A model generated the notes under the pieces. That model was not told the DNA's origin, made no database searches, and worked only from the letters and a program-made list of their open reading frames with translations. From Xenorhabdus szentirmaii DSM 16338 (GTDB taxonomy: Bacteria > Pseudomonadota > Gammaproteobacteria > Enterobacterales > Enterobacteriaceae): DNA of 64,000 nt. Of this stretch, positions 9,100 to 18,226 are shown piece by piece (the first letter of the stretch is position 1; every line of letters begins with the position of its first letter). The stretch spans positions 1,630,561-1,694,560 of the forward strand of contig NZ_NIBV01000002.1 of the NCBI RefSeq assembly GCF_002632585.1. The letters run 5' to 3'. A program made the position numbers and the translations under genes.

Positions 9100-9376
9100 A
9101 GCAAGAAATCCAAAATCTGTTCAAACTCAAGGATTATATCCCGATATTTTCCCACGATAATTACTTGGTCAGCGACAATCGAATGATAACCTTGAAGAAA
9201 AGCGCCCTGATCCCTTTGTGCGCTTTTCTTTCTTCACGTAAAGAAAAATCACAATGTATTGCCTTTATCGATCCCACCAAAATTGCGGTTTGTCATAACC
9301 TTCGCATTCCCCGTCATCGGGTATTTGAGGGAATAGCACAACGAGGAAAAACAAGATCACAAATTGAAATGAGTTA
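9100..9376 (+). pseudogene. IS982-family transposase fragment
   Basis: One frame reads as an internal piece of an IS982 transposase: LIPLCAFLSS, then IAFIDPTKIAVCHNLRIPRH, then GIAQRGKT. This is the region around the first catalytic Asp of the DDE domain. The frame has no proper start and ends shortly after, and no terminal inverted repeats or C-terminal half are present. It is a decayed insertion between the ynb operon and dauA. Confidence 0.7.
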
Positions 9377-9585
9377 ATATCCTGCGCTTCTAAGCTCCAG
9401 CTTCGTTTGCTTTATTATTTCACCGCATTGGCAAAACATGCTCACGCATTTGATTTTTGTTTTATGAGCGTTAATCTATTAGTTAACTTTTTGACATATA
9501 ACACCTTTCTGGTCTGATAAAAGCGATATGCTGGCAACTCTTTTTTCAAACCGTCATGCGACGTTTTACTTTGGCTTTTATTTCA

Positions 9586-11292
9586 ATGAATACTCGTAAA
9601 ATTAAGGGCATACGCCCATTTAGTGCGTTTATTGACTCATGTTGGAAGGAATCTTACTCTTTTCCCCGTTTTATCAAGGATATGATTGCCGGGATAACCG
9701 TGGGAATTATTGCCATTCCATTGGCGATGGCATTGGCAATCGGCAGTGGTGTGGCGCCACAATATGGATTGTATACTGCGGCGATTGCCGGCATTGTCAT
9801 CGCCATCACAGGCGGTTCTCGTTACAGTGTTTCCGGCCCCACCGCAGCTTTTGTTGTGATCCTTTATCCGGTTTCACAACAGTTTGGCCTGAGCGGCTTG
9901 CTCATCGCCACACTCATGTCAGGCATCATACTTGTTGTCATGGGGCTGGCACGATTGGGGCGACTCATTGAGTATATTCCGCTCTCCGTCACGCTGGGGT
10001 TTACATCCGGTATTGCCATCACTATTGCCACGATGCAGGTGCAAAATTTCTTTGGCCTGACGTTGGAACATGTGCCAGAGAATTATATCAATAAGGTCAT
10101 CGCTCTTTTTCACACCCTGCCCTCGCTGCAAGTCAGCGATACACTCATTGGCTTAACGACTTTGCTGGTGTTGATCTTCTGGCCGAAACTGAGATTAAAG
10201 TTACCGGGTCACTTACCCGCGTTGATTGCCGGCACCGGCGTGATGGGCATCATGCATCTTCTGGGCCATGATGTGGCAACTATCGGTTCATCGTTCAGTT
10301 ATACCCTGCCTGATGGGACGCAAGGCCAGGGCATTCCTCCCATTCTTCCTCAATTCATTTTGCCCTGGAATTTATCCGATACCCATGCTTTCGACGTCAG
10401 CTGGAATACGGTGTCAGCACTACTGCCTGCCGCGTTTTCAATGGCCATGTTGGGTGCAATTGAATCACTGTTATGTGCCGTTATTCTGGATGGCATGACC
10501 GGCAAAAAGCATCATTCCAACAGTGAGCTGCTGGGTCAGGGAATGGGAAATATCGTCGCGCCTTTCTTTGGCGGGATCACTGCCACTGCGGCAATCGCCC
10601 GTTCAGCCGCCAATGTCCGTGCCGGTGCAACATCCCCCATTGCGGCGGTCATTCATTCTCTGCTGGTATTACTGACATTGCTGGTTCTCGCCCCCATGCT
10701 CTCTTATCTGCCACTGGCTGCAATGTCAGCCATTTTGCTGATCGTGGCGTGGAATATGAGTGAAGCCCATAAAGTTATCGACCTCATTCGTCGTGCTCCC
10801 AAAGATGACATCGTCGTCATGCTGCTGTGCCTGTCTCTGACTGTTTTGTTTGATATGGTCATTGCGATCACAATCGGTATTGTTCTGGCTTCACTTCTGT
10901 TTATGCGCAAGATTGCCAATATGACCCGCATCAGTACATCACCTTTCACGAACTGCGACAAAGGGGTGCTGATTGTAAGAATCAATGGCCCTTTGTTCTT
11001 TGCTGCCGCAGAACGTATTTTTGCTGAACTCAAAGAAAAAAGTGCTGATTACAACACCATTATTATGCAATGGGATGCGGTTCCCGTGCTGGATGCCGGA
11101 GGCCTGCATGCCTTTCAGGGATTTATTCGGGACACAGGGAAGGAAAAGCATGTGGTTGTGTGCGATATCCTCTTCCAGCCCCTGAAAACATTGGCAAGAG
11201 CCAAAATCTCTCCCGTTGAAGGGAAATTGAGTTTTTACGCAACATTACCCAAGGCACTGGATGAACTTGGGGTTGATTGTCATTCAGACTGA
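9586..11292 (+). CDS. dauA: SulP-family anion/C4-dicarboxylate transporter DauA
   Basis: A 568-residue inner-membrane transporter with the SulP core ([20 protein letters not shown], then the PQYGLYTA segment and SGPTAAFVV) and a C-terminal cytoplasmic STAS domain from about residue 440. It aligns along its length with E. coli DauA (YchM), the aerobic succinate transporter. The start at 9586 fits the E. coli N-terminus; an ATG 30 bases upstream is possible, and neither has a strong Shine-Dalgarno. In E. coli the gene sits beside prs, but here it lies about 31 kb away, behind an IS982 remnant. Confidence 0.92.
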   Translation: MNTRKIKGIRPFSAFIDSCWKESYSFPRFIKDMIAGITVGIIAIPLAMALAIGSGVAPQYGLYTAAIAGIVIAITGGSRYSVSGPTAAFVVILYPVSQQFGLSGLLIATLMSGIILVVMGLARLGRLIEYIPLSVTLGFTSGIAITIATMQVQNFFGLTLEHVPENYINKVIALFHTLPSLQVSDTLIGLTTLLVLIFWPKLRLKLPGHLPALIAGTGVMGIMHLLGHDVATIGSSFSYTLPDGTQGQGIPPILPQFILPWNLSDTHAFDVSWNTVSALLPAAFSMAMLGAIESLLCAVILDGMTGKKHHSNSELLGQGMGNIVAPFFGGITATAAIARSAANVRAGATSPIAAVIHSLLVLLTLLVLAPMLSYLPLAAMSAILLIVAWNMSEAHKVIDLIRRAPKDDIVVMLLCLSLTVLFDMVIAITIGIVLASLLFMRKIANMTRISTSPFTNCDKGVLIVRINGPLFFAAAERIFAELKEKSADYNTIIMQWDAVPVLDAGGLHAFQGFIRDTGKEKHVVVCDILFQPLKTLARAKISPVEGKLSFYATLPKALDELGVDCHSD

Positions 11293-11336
11293 ATACCAAA
11301 GAAAACGGCACCATATACCGTTATTTTTGCGTGGGT

Positions 11337-11360
11337 GCTACCCGACAATCGTCGGGTAGC
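11337..11360. terminator. Hairpin between convergent dauA and A-T-R gene
   Basis: A perfect 10-bp stem (GCTACCCGAC / GTCGGGTAGC, AATC loop) sits between the two convergent stop codons. It lacks a proper T-tract on either side, so it is probably a bidirectional, possibly weak, terminator. Confidence 0.55.
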
Positions 11361-11371
11361 TGAGCGTTATG

Positions 11372-14300
11372 TCAGATTCCGTTAGGAAGATAATAGTTGA
11401 GGTATTTCGAGAGCAGTTCTTTTCCCATCGGCGTGAAATGCACCGGATACGTTGCATTGGACAATGCTGAAACGGTATTAGTGGTATCAAAAATTGGCAT
11501 GTTTTCATTCACTTCCCAGCGTGTTAACTGTTTGTAAACACGTTCAGAAAGCATGGGGAGCAAGGACAATAAGGCATTGTTGTCCAAATGAGGGTCGGCG
11601 AGGAGTCTGGAAAGCCATTCGCTGTAAGGAAGTGACTGCAATGGATGTCCACAGCATTCTTCCAGAAGGCGGAAAAATTCATTAACGTCCGGGGACTGTG
11701 TTTCTCTGTCCGGCGGAACAAGGTGATAAGATTGCCCCAGATTTTTAATGTCACTTGCGATAGCCAAAAGCGCAGAACTGACATAATCAACGGAGACAAA
11801 CTCCTTCCACTGACAGGGCAATTCCGGGCAAGCCCCGATGGCAATACACCCCACTATCAAGCGGGCAACGAAATCATTCTGATTACCAATACCAGTGACA
11901 CTGTCACCCATAATGAAACCCGGCCGGTAAACAGACAACGGAATACCAAGTTCCCGGGCCTGCCAGACGAGCCGTTCTACAACCCATTTGCTTTGCGCAT
12001 AACCGACATCATATTTCAGGCCTTCCATATAAGGAATGAGGCAATCATTTTCGTAAATATGGGTCGTCGAGTGCAGTAATCCCACGGGGCCAAATGCCGC
12101 AATCGTTGAGATATGATGCATGGATTTGGCTTTACCCTGCGTGGCGAAACGAAGAACGTTCAGTGTGCTATCGATATTGGAGGCACGTTGTGTTCTGTAA
12201 GGATGAATGTAATTAACATCTGCTGCTGAGTGAAAGACGACGTCGCTTGCGTTGGTCAATTCGTCATAGAGTTCATCGCTCAACCCCAATTTCGGGAGAG
12301 ATAAGTCACCCGCAACAGCCCTGATGCGCTCAGCAAATATAGGGCTCCACAACCCGTATTTTGTCAGCGCACTTTTAATGCGTTTAAGTCCGGCGCCATC
12401 GTCTTTCGCTCGAACGAGGCAAATAACCTGTTTTATATTTTTTTGTATGTTTTCAATGGAGAGGAGATCCCGTAATAAGAATGACCCCAGAAATCCGGTC
12501 GCTCCCGTCAGAAAAATGGAGGCATCAGTAAGACTCGCCCAATCTTGCGGTGCTTCCGGCAATGGCCTGATGTCATCCGGCAGTTGCCCGTCGCACAACC
12601 ATTCTTCTGTTTCATCATCCTGTGAATGCAGGAAGTTGCCTTGTGAAACAATTTTCGCCAGTTGGCGGAGAGTCGGTACTTCATAAATGGTCTGTGCCAA
12701 GAAATGTTGGTTAAACTCGCGGGCAAGTTCAATCACAAGGCGGGATGCTTGCAGGGAACTGCCTCCCAGTTGAAAAAAGTTATCATCAAGCGAGATATCA
12801 CAGTTGTGCAGGATCTTGCCCCAGATGCGATATATCGCATATTCGGTATCAGTGAAACCAGCAGGCCGTTCATCACATGATTCCCGCGTTGTTAGCAACT
12901 CCATGAGCTTACGTTGATCTGCCTTTCCGTGTGGTGTCATTGGAATGTCTTCAACGACAAAAATACGGGGCAGCATGTACGCAGGCAGGTATCCGCTCAA
13001 TTGCTGTATCAGTTGCTCCCGGTCGAAAGTATCCGGTGACTGCGGAACCACAAATGCAGCAAGGAAATCATCTTCCCCTTCATTTTTCACTGCGCAGACT
13101 TTGGTCAGGCGAACCTGCTTGTTTTCTAAAATATGAATTTCAATTTCTTCCAGCTCGATACGGTGACCACGGATTTTCACCTGGCTGTCAATGCGTCCTG
13201 AAAACATGAAGACACCGTCGTCACGTTGCCAACTGAGATCGCCGGTTTTATAAAGCCGCATTGGTTCAGAATGTCCGGGAATGGCCACATTGACGAAACG
13301 ATCTGCGTTAAGTTCATCGCGATTCCAATATCCGCGCGATAGCCCTTCTCCACCAAGATAGAGCTGGCCCATGTTTCCCGGTTCCAGTGGCTCCAGGTTA
13401 TCATTCAAAACAAATGCACTGGTGTAGTTGATGGGTACTCCGATGGGAACACTGCCATCAGCCAGATCATCCAGCGTGATATCGTGTGAAAGTGCAAATA
13501 TCGTGCTTTCCGTTGGTCCATACGCATTAAGAAGGTGTTTGGGAGGCATGTCCGTTTCCAGAACCTGCTTCACCATGTGAGCATTGGGCGCTTCACCCAC
13601 CAGCAAAAGATAGCGAATATTACGGAATGCCTGGGGGTATGTTTTTGCAATCAAATTAAACAGTGTTGCCGTAATGGAGATAATAGAAATTTCTTTCCTT
13701 TCTAGTTCAGCCTGAAAATACTCTATGTCCAGCACATCACTTTTAGAGGGCACGAAAACCATCGCGCCATTGAGAAGGGCTCCCCAGATTTCGAACAATG
13801 AAATATCAAATGTCGGGTTGCAAGTACAGGCAATGCGATCTTCAGGTGTAAAACGAACATACTCCGTATCAATAATCGTACGCATGATGCTTTTTAGCTC
13901 AATCTGCACGCCTTTCGGCTTGCCGGTTGTGCCGGAAGTAAAGAGAACATGGCTTCGGTGATTTGGCGACAAAGCGGTCATTTCACTATCATCTAAGCGC
14001 TTCCCTTTACACAGTTCAGAAAATGCAACACATGTGGTGTGTAATTGAAGAGAGTTGTCAGGTGAATCGGTGATGGTCCATTTCACATCCAAGTCCCCCA
14101 ACATGTCATTCAAACGTGCAGGAGGTACATTAGGATCAAGGGGGACACAACTTCCACCCGCCATAAGAATGGCAAGTTGACTCGTGATTTGTTCAATACC
14201 CGGTGATAACAGGATCGCAACAGGCTCTTCATGTGTTACGCCAAGTTGCCGCAGTGACCCCGCAACGGAGGCTGCTTGCTGTTTCAGCGTTTGATAATCA

Positions 14301-14374
14301 AGTGAGTTTTCAGGTGTGGAAATGGCTATCTTGTCCGGATAACGACTAACCTGTTCCAGGAAATTAGGCAACAT
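11372..14374 (-). CDS. Free-standing NRPS-like A-T-thioester reductase
   Basis: The 1000-residue protein has one adenylation domain (about 10-500; TSGTTGKPKG at about 148), a carrier domain whose phosphopantetheine Ser sits in LGGSSL at about 536, and a terminal reductase domain (LTGATGFLGSFLLRDLL at about 623; YxxxK as YAQSKWV at about 793). It should activate one carboxylic or amino acid, load it on the carrier and release it as aldehyde or alcohol with NAD(P)H. Aligning to PheA, I read the pocket as D-I-F-S-L-V-A-I-F, which matches no code I know. The start has GGAGG seven bases upstream. It points the same way as the NRPS/monooxygenase pair, about 2.7 kb downstream of it, so joint action is possible but unproven. 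Confidence 0.9.
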   Translation of the reverse strand: MLPNFLEQVSRYPDKIAISTPENSLDYQTLKQQAASVAGSLRQLGVTHEEPVAILLSPGIEQITSQLAILMAGGSCVPLDPNVPPARLNDMLGDLDVKWTITDSPDNSLQLHTTCVAFSELCKGKRLDDSEMTALSPNHRSHVLFTSGTTGKPKGVQIELKSIMRTIIDTEYVRFTPEDRIACTCNPTFDISLFEIWGALLNGAMVFVPSKSDVLDIEYFQAELERKEISIISITATLFNLIAKTYPQAFRNIRYLLLVGEAPNAHMVKQVLETDMPPKHLLNAYGPTESTIFALSHDITLDDLADGSVPIGVPINYTSAFVLNDNLEPLEPGNMGQLYLGGEGLSRGYWNRDELNADRFVNVAIPGHSEPMRLYKTGDLSWQRDDGVFMFSGRIDSQVKIRGHRIELEEIEIHILENKQVRLTKVCAVKNEGEDDFLAAFVVPQSPDTFDREQLIQQLSGYLPAYMLPRIFVVEDIPMTPHGKADQRKLMELLTTRESCDERPAGFTDTEYAIYRIWGKILHNCDISLDDNFFQLGGSSLQASRLVIELAREFNQHFLAQTIYEVPTLRQLAKIVSQGNFLHSQDDETEEWLCDGQLPDDIRPLPEAPQDWASLTDASIFLTGATGFLGSFLLRDLLSIENIQKNIKQVICLVRAKDDGAGLKRIKSALTKYGLWSPIFAERIRAVAGDLSLPKLGLSDELYDELTNASDVVFHSAADVNYIHPYRTQRASNIDSTLNVLRFATQGKAKSMHHISTIAAFGPVGLLHSTTHIYENDCLIPYMEGLKYDVGYAQSKWVVERLVWQARELGIPLSVYRPGFIMGDSVTGIGNQNDFVARLIVGCIAIGACPELPCQWKEFVSVDYVSSALLAIASDIKNLGQSYHLVPPDRETQSPDVNEFFRLLEECCGHPLQSLPYSEWLSRLLADPHLDNNALLSLLPMLSERVYKQLTRWEVNENMPIFDTTNTVSALSNATYPVHFTPMGKELLSKYLNYYLPNGI

Positions 14375-15068
14375 TCAAACCTCCAATAAGGCGATGGGAT
14401 AATAATAATGTTTGTTTTGCAATTATTAGCTTTGTTATATTAACTAATGAAAATAGTAACGGTTATTTATTGTCCCGATAATGAATGAAGCCAATTTCGA
14501 ATACAAGCCCCCTTATCCGACTTTTTAGCCTGTTTTTTGAGATCTATTTCAAAGATTTTTCTTTTTTTCTGACCAAAGCCTTCATCGGCTACCGAATGAA
14601 CCGCTTTTTATTGAGATGGAATGGTGTAATTGAAACAGCCAAAATATCCGTGTTCTGATGAATTTAAGCTGGAAGGAATTCATGAGGTCGCTTGTCGTTA
14701 TTCCTTTAACAATGAAGGGGGTCGATGGATCTGGATCCTATTCTTTCCCATTTAATCCGAAAAAATAAGTTAATTACATCTTTAATATCAGTTAATTAAT
14801 GACTTAACAAATAATGGGCCGTTAAACCAAATCATGGATTATCAGTGATTGAGTGCTTTTTTCATCAAGTGGCGTTCGTTTTACGATTACGATATCGAAG
14901 CTATAATTAACATAACTCAGCTCACTTCGATGGGTGATTTTTTGGGTTTGTTGATTCATCAGATCGCTCAATTCGGATTGAGTCCTCTACCTGTGATTTA
15001 TTACTTGGAATAGCCATTGACTCTGGCAGCAATGCCCCGTTCTTCAGTGCAAAATAAAAATAAGCTAT
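14375..15068. other. Long intergenic region upstream of the A-T-R gene
   Basis: Nearly 700 bp with no credible gene on either strand. It must hold the minus-strand promoter of the A-T-R gene and probably the former promoter of the decayed phospholipase gene. No clear operator, repeat or RNA structure stands out. Confidence 0.5.
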
Positions 15069-16847
15069 TTGCTCACTGTTAAATCCGAAGCACAGGCCGA
15101 TTTCCTGCCTTCCTTGGTCACAGAAAGCGATCTGAGCACGGAATTGGACCCGACGACCGAAATCATACCATTAGGTAATTATCTGCTGCTGTATTGGCCA
15201 AACACAGGTGCTTACCAGTGCCGCCGTTTTGATCCCTTCAGTAGTACCTTGATGCTTGCTGCTGAGAGTCCACAAAATCTCACCGGAAAATGGCGAACGA
15301 TTAAAAACGCCGAGTTAATTCCGGTCGCAGGCTATGTTGTTAGTCGATACCGACATAACGGTGAATGTCATACGTGGATGTTCGATGGCGGAAATGCATC
15401 GAATATCTTACCGGGCAACAAAGTAACCAATATGCAGTGGACTATCGAGCCAAGTAAGAAACTCTGTACACTAGGCGACCGAATAGTGGCCTGGAGTCCC
15501 TCTTCCCGTGATATCACTCTTTGGCCTGTCGATCCCACCCAAGCTTTAATAGGGATGAATCCGGGGAAAAATTCTATCAAACCCAATACCCAGGGCAGAA
15601 CGTTAACTATCCAACCGCAGATCCAGATCATTCATATACCGGAGTCAGCCAGCAGCTATTTGATGATTTCAGCGATCAATGGGAGCATGTTCAGCCGATC
15701 ATGCCTCCCTTTGGCTTCTCAGCGAAGGAGGGGCAAGCAACGCCTCAGGCTCCTGATATGAAAGGCTTCATTAAAAGTTACAGTTCTCGAGGAAAAGAGC
15801 CATACGAAATGATGGGTTACTATGGCACGAGCTTAATGGAACCCCTCTCCTCGTTAGCAAAACAATTTGCGGTTTACGATGCTTGGTTCTGTTCTATGCC
15901 AGTCCCTACCGATCCGAACCGGGCTTTCTCATTGACAGGCTCATCTTTTAGCCAAGTGAGTAATTTCGAGACCGGAGAACTCTATACCAATTGGCCTGAT
16001 GCACCACGCGGCCCTTCTGTCTGGATTGGAAACTCTACTACCACGCTACATGGGGAGATCTCTTCTATACCCATCAGTTGTTCTTGAAGGGACACATCCA
16101 GGAAGTAGACCAGAATCCCGATACCTATCTGGGAAAGATGGGCGATTTCTGGTCCGACGCAAAAGCCGGGACGTTGCCCGCCTTCAGTTTCATCGAGCCG
16201 GCATGGGTAGGAAATTCATCTGATATAGTACCAAACTCTTGCCATCCGCCGTCAGATATGGAATCTGGGTTAAAGTTGGTGTCAGACATATACAACGCCT
16301 TGCGACAGGGGCCAGACTTCGATCACACGCTACTGGTCATCACTTTCGATGAACATGGAGGCATTTACGATCACGTTCCGCCTCCCCTTGCAAACAACGC
16401 CTACCGCAATGATACTGACTGCGGGTTTGCTTTCGATCTACTGGGTGTACGTGTTCCGACAGTGCTCATCTCACCGTGGATAGATAATGCAACCGTATTC
16501 CGATCAACACAGGACGGGCGTGAATACGATTCCACTTCGTTTATTGCAACTTTATTGCGGTGGCAGGGAATTCCTGCATCGAATTGGTGGTTGGGTGATC
16601 GCATACGCGCAGCGATACACCATCCAGCGTGTTGGCTCCTGCTTTGAATCCCGAACAACGTGATATGCCGATGCATGATCTGCATCTACTCTTTATCACC
16701 CGCATTGTGCATAACTTGTGTAAAGGAATTTTATCCCCTGAAGAAGCAGAACGGGAGGCGAAAGGCATTTGTGCCCTGGGCAGCATCAGGCTCGCAGCAA
16801 AAGCGTTGGATAATCTGGAGACTCGCCTGCGGCGATTATGTGAGTGA
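15069..16847 (+). pseudogene. Decayed phospholipase C/phosphoesterase-family gene
   Basis: Fragments in at least three frames together spell a phosphoesterase-family (acid phosphatase/phospholipase C type) protein. An N-terminal piece runs to about 15.55 kb. A middle piece holds MKGFIKSYSSRGKEPYEMMG and AKQFAVYDAWF, and a C-terminal piece holds VITFDEHGGIYDHVPPP and RVPTVLISPWID. A tail fragment (PEEAEREAKGICALGSIRL) follows after 16.63 kb. Frames change near 15.55, 16.05 and 16.63 kb, and the family's N-terminal metal-binding ENRSFDH-type motif is missing at the first seam. The gene must be inactive. It lies opposite to, and between, the biosynthetic genes. Confidence 0.8.
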
Positions 16848-16955
16848 CTTACAGATTAAGGACAAGGATGAAGGATGAAAGAACAGGAAAGCCATCAGTC
16901 TTGTAAATTTGCGACACATTGTCAGGTAATGATGGAATTGTGAGTATGAGTCATA

Positions 16956-17009
16956 AGAGTTACCGGTTTTGTATAAGGATTACCTATCCCCATCAAAACC
17001 GGTAACTCT
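16956..17009. repeat. Strong inverted repeat downstream of the monooxygenase gene
   Basis: A perfect 16-bp stem (AGAGTTACCGGTTTTG, complement at 16994-17009) encloses a 22-base loop. It starts 38 bp beyond the monooxygenase stop, and there is no T-run on either side. It may act as an mRNA 3'-end stabiliser or a Rho-assisted terminator for the NRPS-monooxygenase transcript. Confidence 0.6.
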
Positions 17010-17047
17010 CAATCTTTCAAGACGCAATGTCAGATCAAGTGCCAGGA

Positions 17048-18226
17048 CTATGCTGAAACCACATCAAGCTCATTCACAGGAAACTTCAATAAATTTTCAA
17101 AACTTTCCCGCAGTTTTTCCGTTGGTTCAAACCGCAAGGCGTCTTCCCTTTCCTGACAGGAAGTAGGCGTAGACAGCTGTTCAAGTTCACTTTGTGTATA
17201 TGAAATATCCACAAACATTTCCGCCCTTGGAATGCGAATTTCTTCGTACTGACGCAGTGCCGCAACCGGATCTGTCTGCTGCTTCAGCATATGCCCCAAA
17301 ACTGCCGCGTCTTCAATGGCCATACCGGCTCCCTGACCAAGGGTAGTTAACATGGGGTGTGCGGCATCGCCTAGCAATGTGACCCGGCCTTTCCCCCAAA
17401 GAGACGAAAAAGGCCTGTCTTGTGCGGCTACAGAGATGATATTTTCTGACGGCGTTTGTGAAATAATGTCGGAAACAATATCCGGCCATCCTTCATAATA
17501 TGACAAAATATCACGGTTACTTCCTTGCCAGTGGTTGGCCTGTTCGGTCAGCATATTTGCCGTTCCCCACCAATAAATTTCACCGCCACCGATATCAATT
17601 ATACCAACCCGTTTTCCCTCTCCCCAATAATGGGCAACGTAACCCGGTGTGATTTGCGGGTGCTGATAGCGAATAATCGCCAGCCAGCAAATATAATCGG
17701 CCTCACGGATTGGCTGATTTCCGCGGACATAGTCACGGACAAAAGAGTAGAACCCATCCGCACCAATAAGCAAATCACCCTGAGTTTCTCTGCCATCCGC
17801 AAAATGGACAGAAACCCCCTCGCCACTTTCAGTAATTTGAGTTACTTTCGTTCCGACATGAATGATATTCTTATCCAGCTGCTCCAACAGTGCTTCCTGA
17901 AGTGCCTTGCGTGAGATACAAACACTGTCAAATCCGTTGGAGGATGAAACCTCTGGGATAGGTAGTTCACGGATCAGCTGATCTTCGATGTTCCTGATTT
18001 CAACACATTTAACCGGAGCACCAAAATGCTCCAGATTCAGGTCAACACCAATAGAAGATAAGGCAGCAACCGCATTGGACATCACAGATAAACCTGAACC
18101 GGCTGTGCGCAACGTTGGCGCTTGTTCATAAACTTCAACCTGGCAACCAATATGACGTAAAACAACAGCCGCTGTTAATCCGCCAATACCGGCTCCAGCT
18201 ATGATAACTTTCAATGGATGGGACAT
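17048..18226 (-). CDS. FAD-dependent monooxygenase, PxaB/BraC-type
   Basis: The 392-residue group A flavin monooxygenase has the Rossmann GAGIGGLTAAVVLRHIG at residues 10-26, the conserved GADGFYSFVR (the DG motif) at about 155, and the second FAD motif LLGDAAHPMLTTLGQGAGMA at about 280. Its start overlaps the last 16 bases of the NRPS gene, so the two are translationally coupled. In pyrrolizixenamide (PxaB), legonmycin and brabantamide biosynthesis, an equivalent oxygenase acts on the bicyclic NRPS product by Baeyer-Villiger-type chemistry and ring contraction or rearrangement. The same role is inferred here from context. No signal peptide is present, as expected for a cytosolic enzyme. Confidence 0.88.
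   Translation of the reverse strand: MSHPLKVIIAGAGIGGLTAAVVLRHIGCQVEVYEQAPTLRTAGSGLSVMSNAVAALSSIGVDLNLEHFGAPVKCVEIRNIEDQLIRELPIPEVSSSNGFDSVCISRKALQEALLEQLDKNIIHVGTKVTQITESGEGVSVHFADGRETQGDLLIGADGFYSFVRDYVRGNQPIREADYICWLAIIRYQHPQITPGYVAHYWGEGKRVGIIDIGGGEIYWWGTANMLTEQANHWQGSNRDILSYYEGWPDIVSDIISQTPSENIISVAAQDRPFSSLWGKGRVTLLGDAAHPMLTTLGQGAGMAIEDAAVLGHMLKQQTDPVAALRQYEEIRIPRAEMFVDISYTQSELEQLSTPTSCQEREDALRFEPTEKLRESFENLLKFPVNELDVVSA

Noticed and set aside
15069-16847. Programmed frameshifting in the phospholipase-type gene
   Set aside because: At least three shifts and a missing catalytic motif indicate decay, and no slippery heptamer with a downstream structure was evident at the seams.
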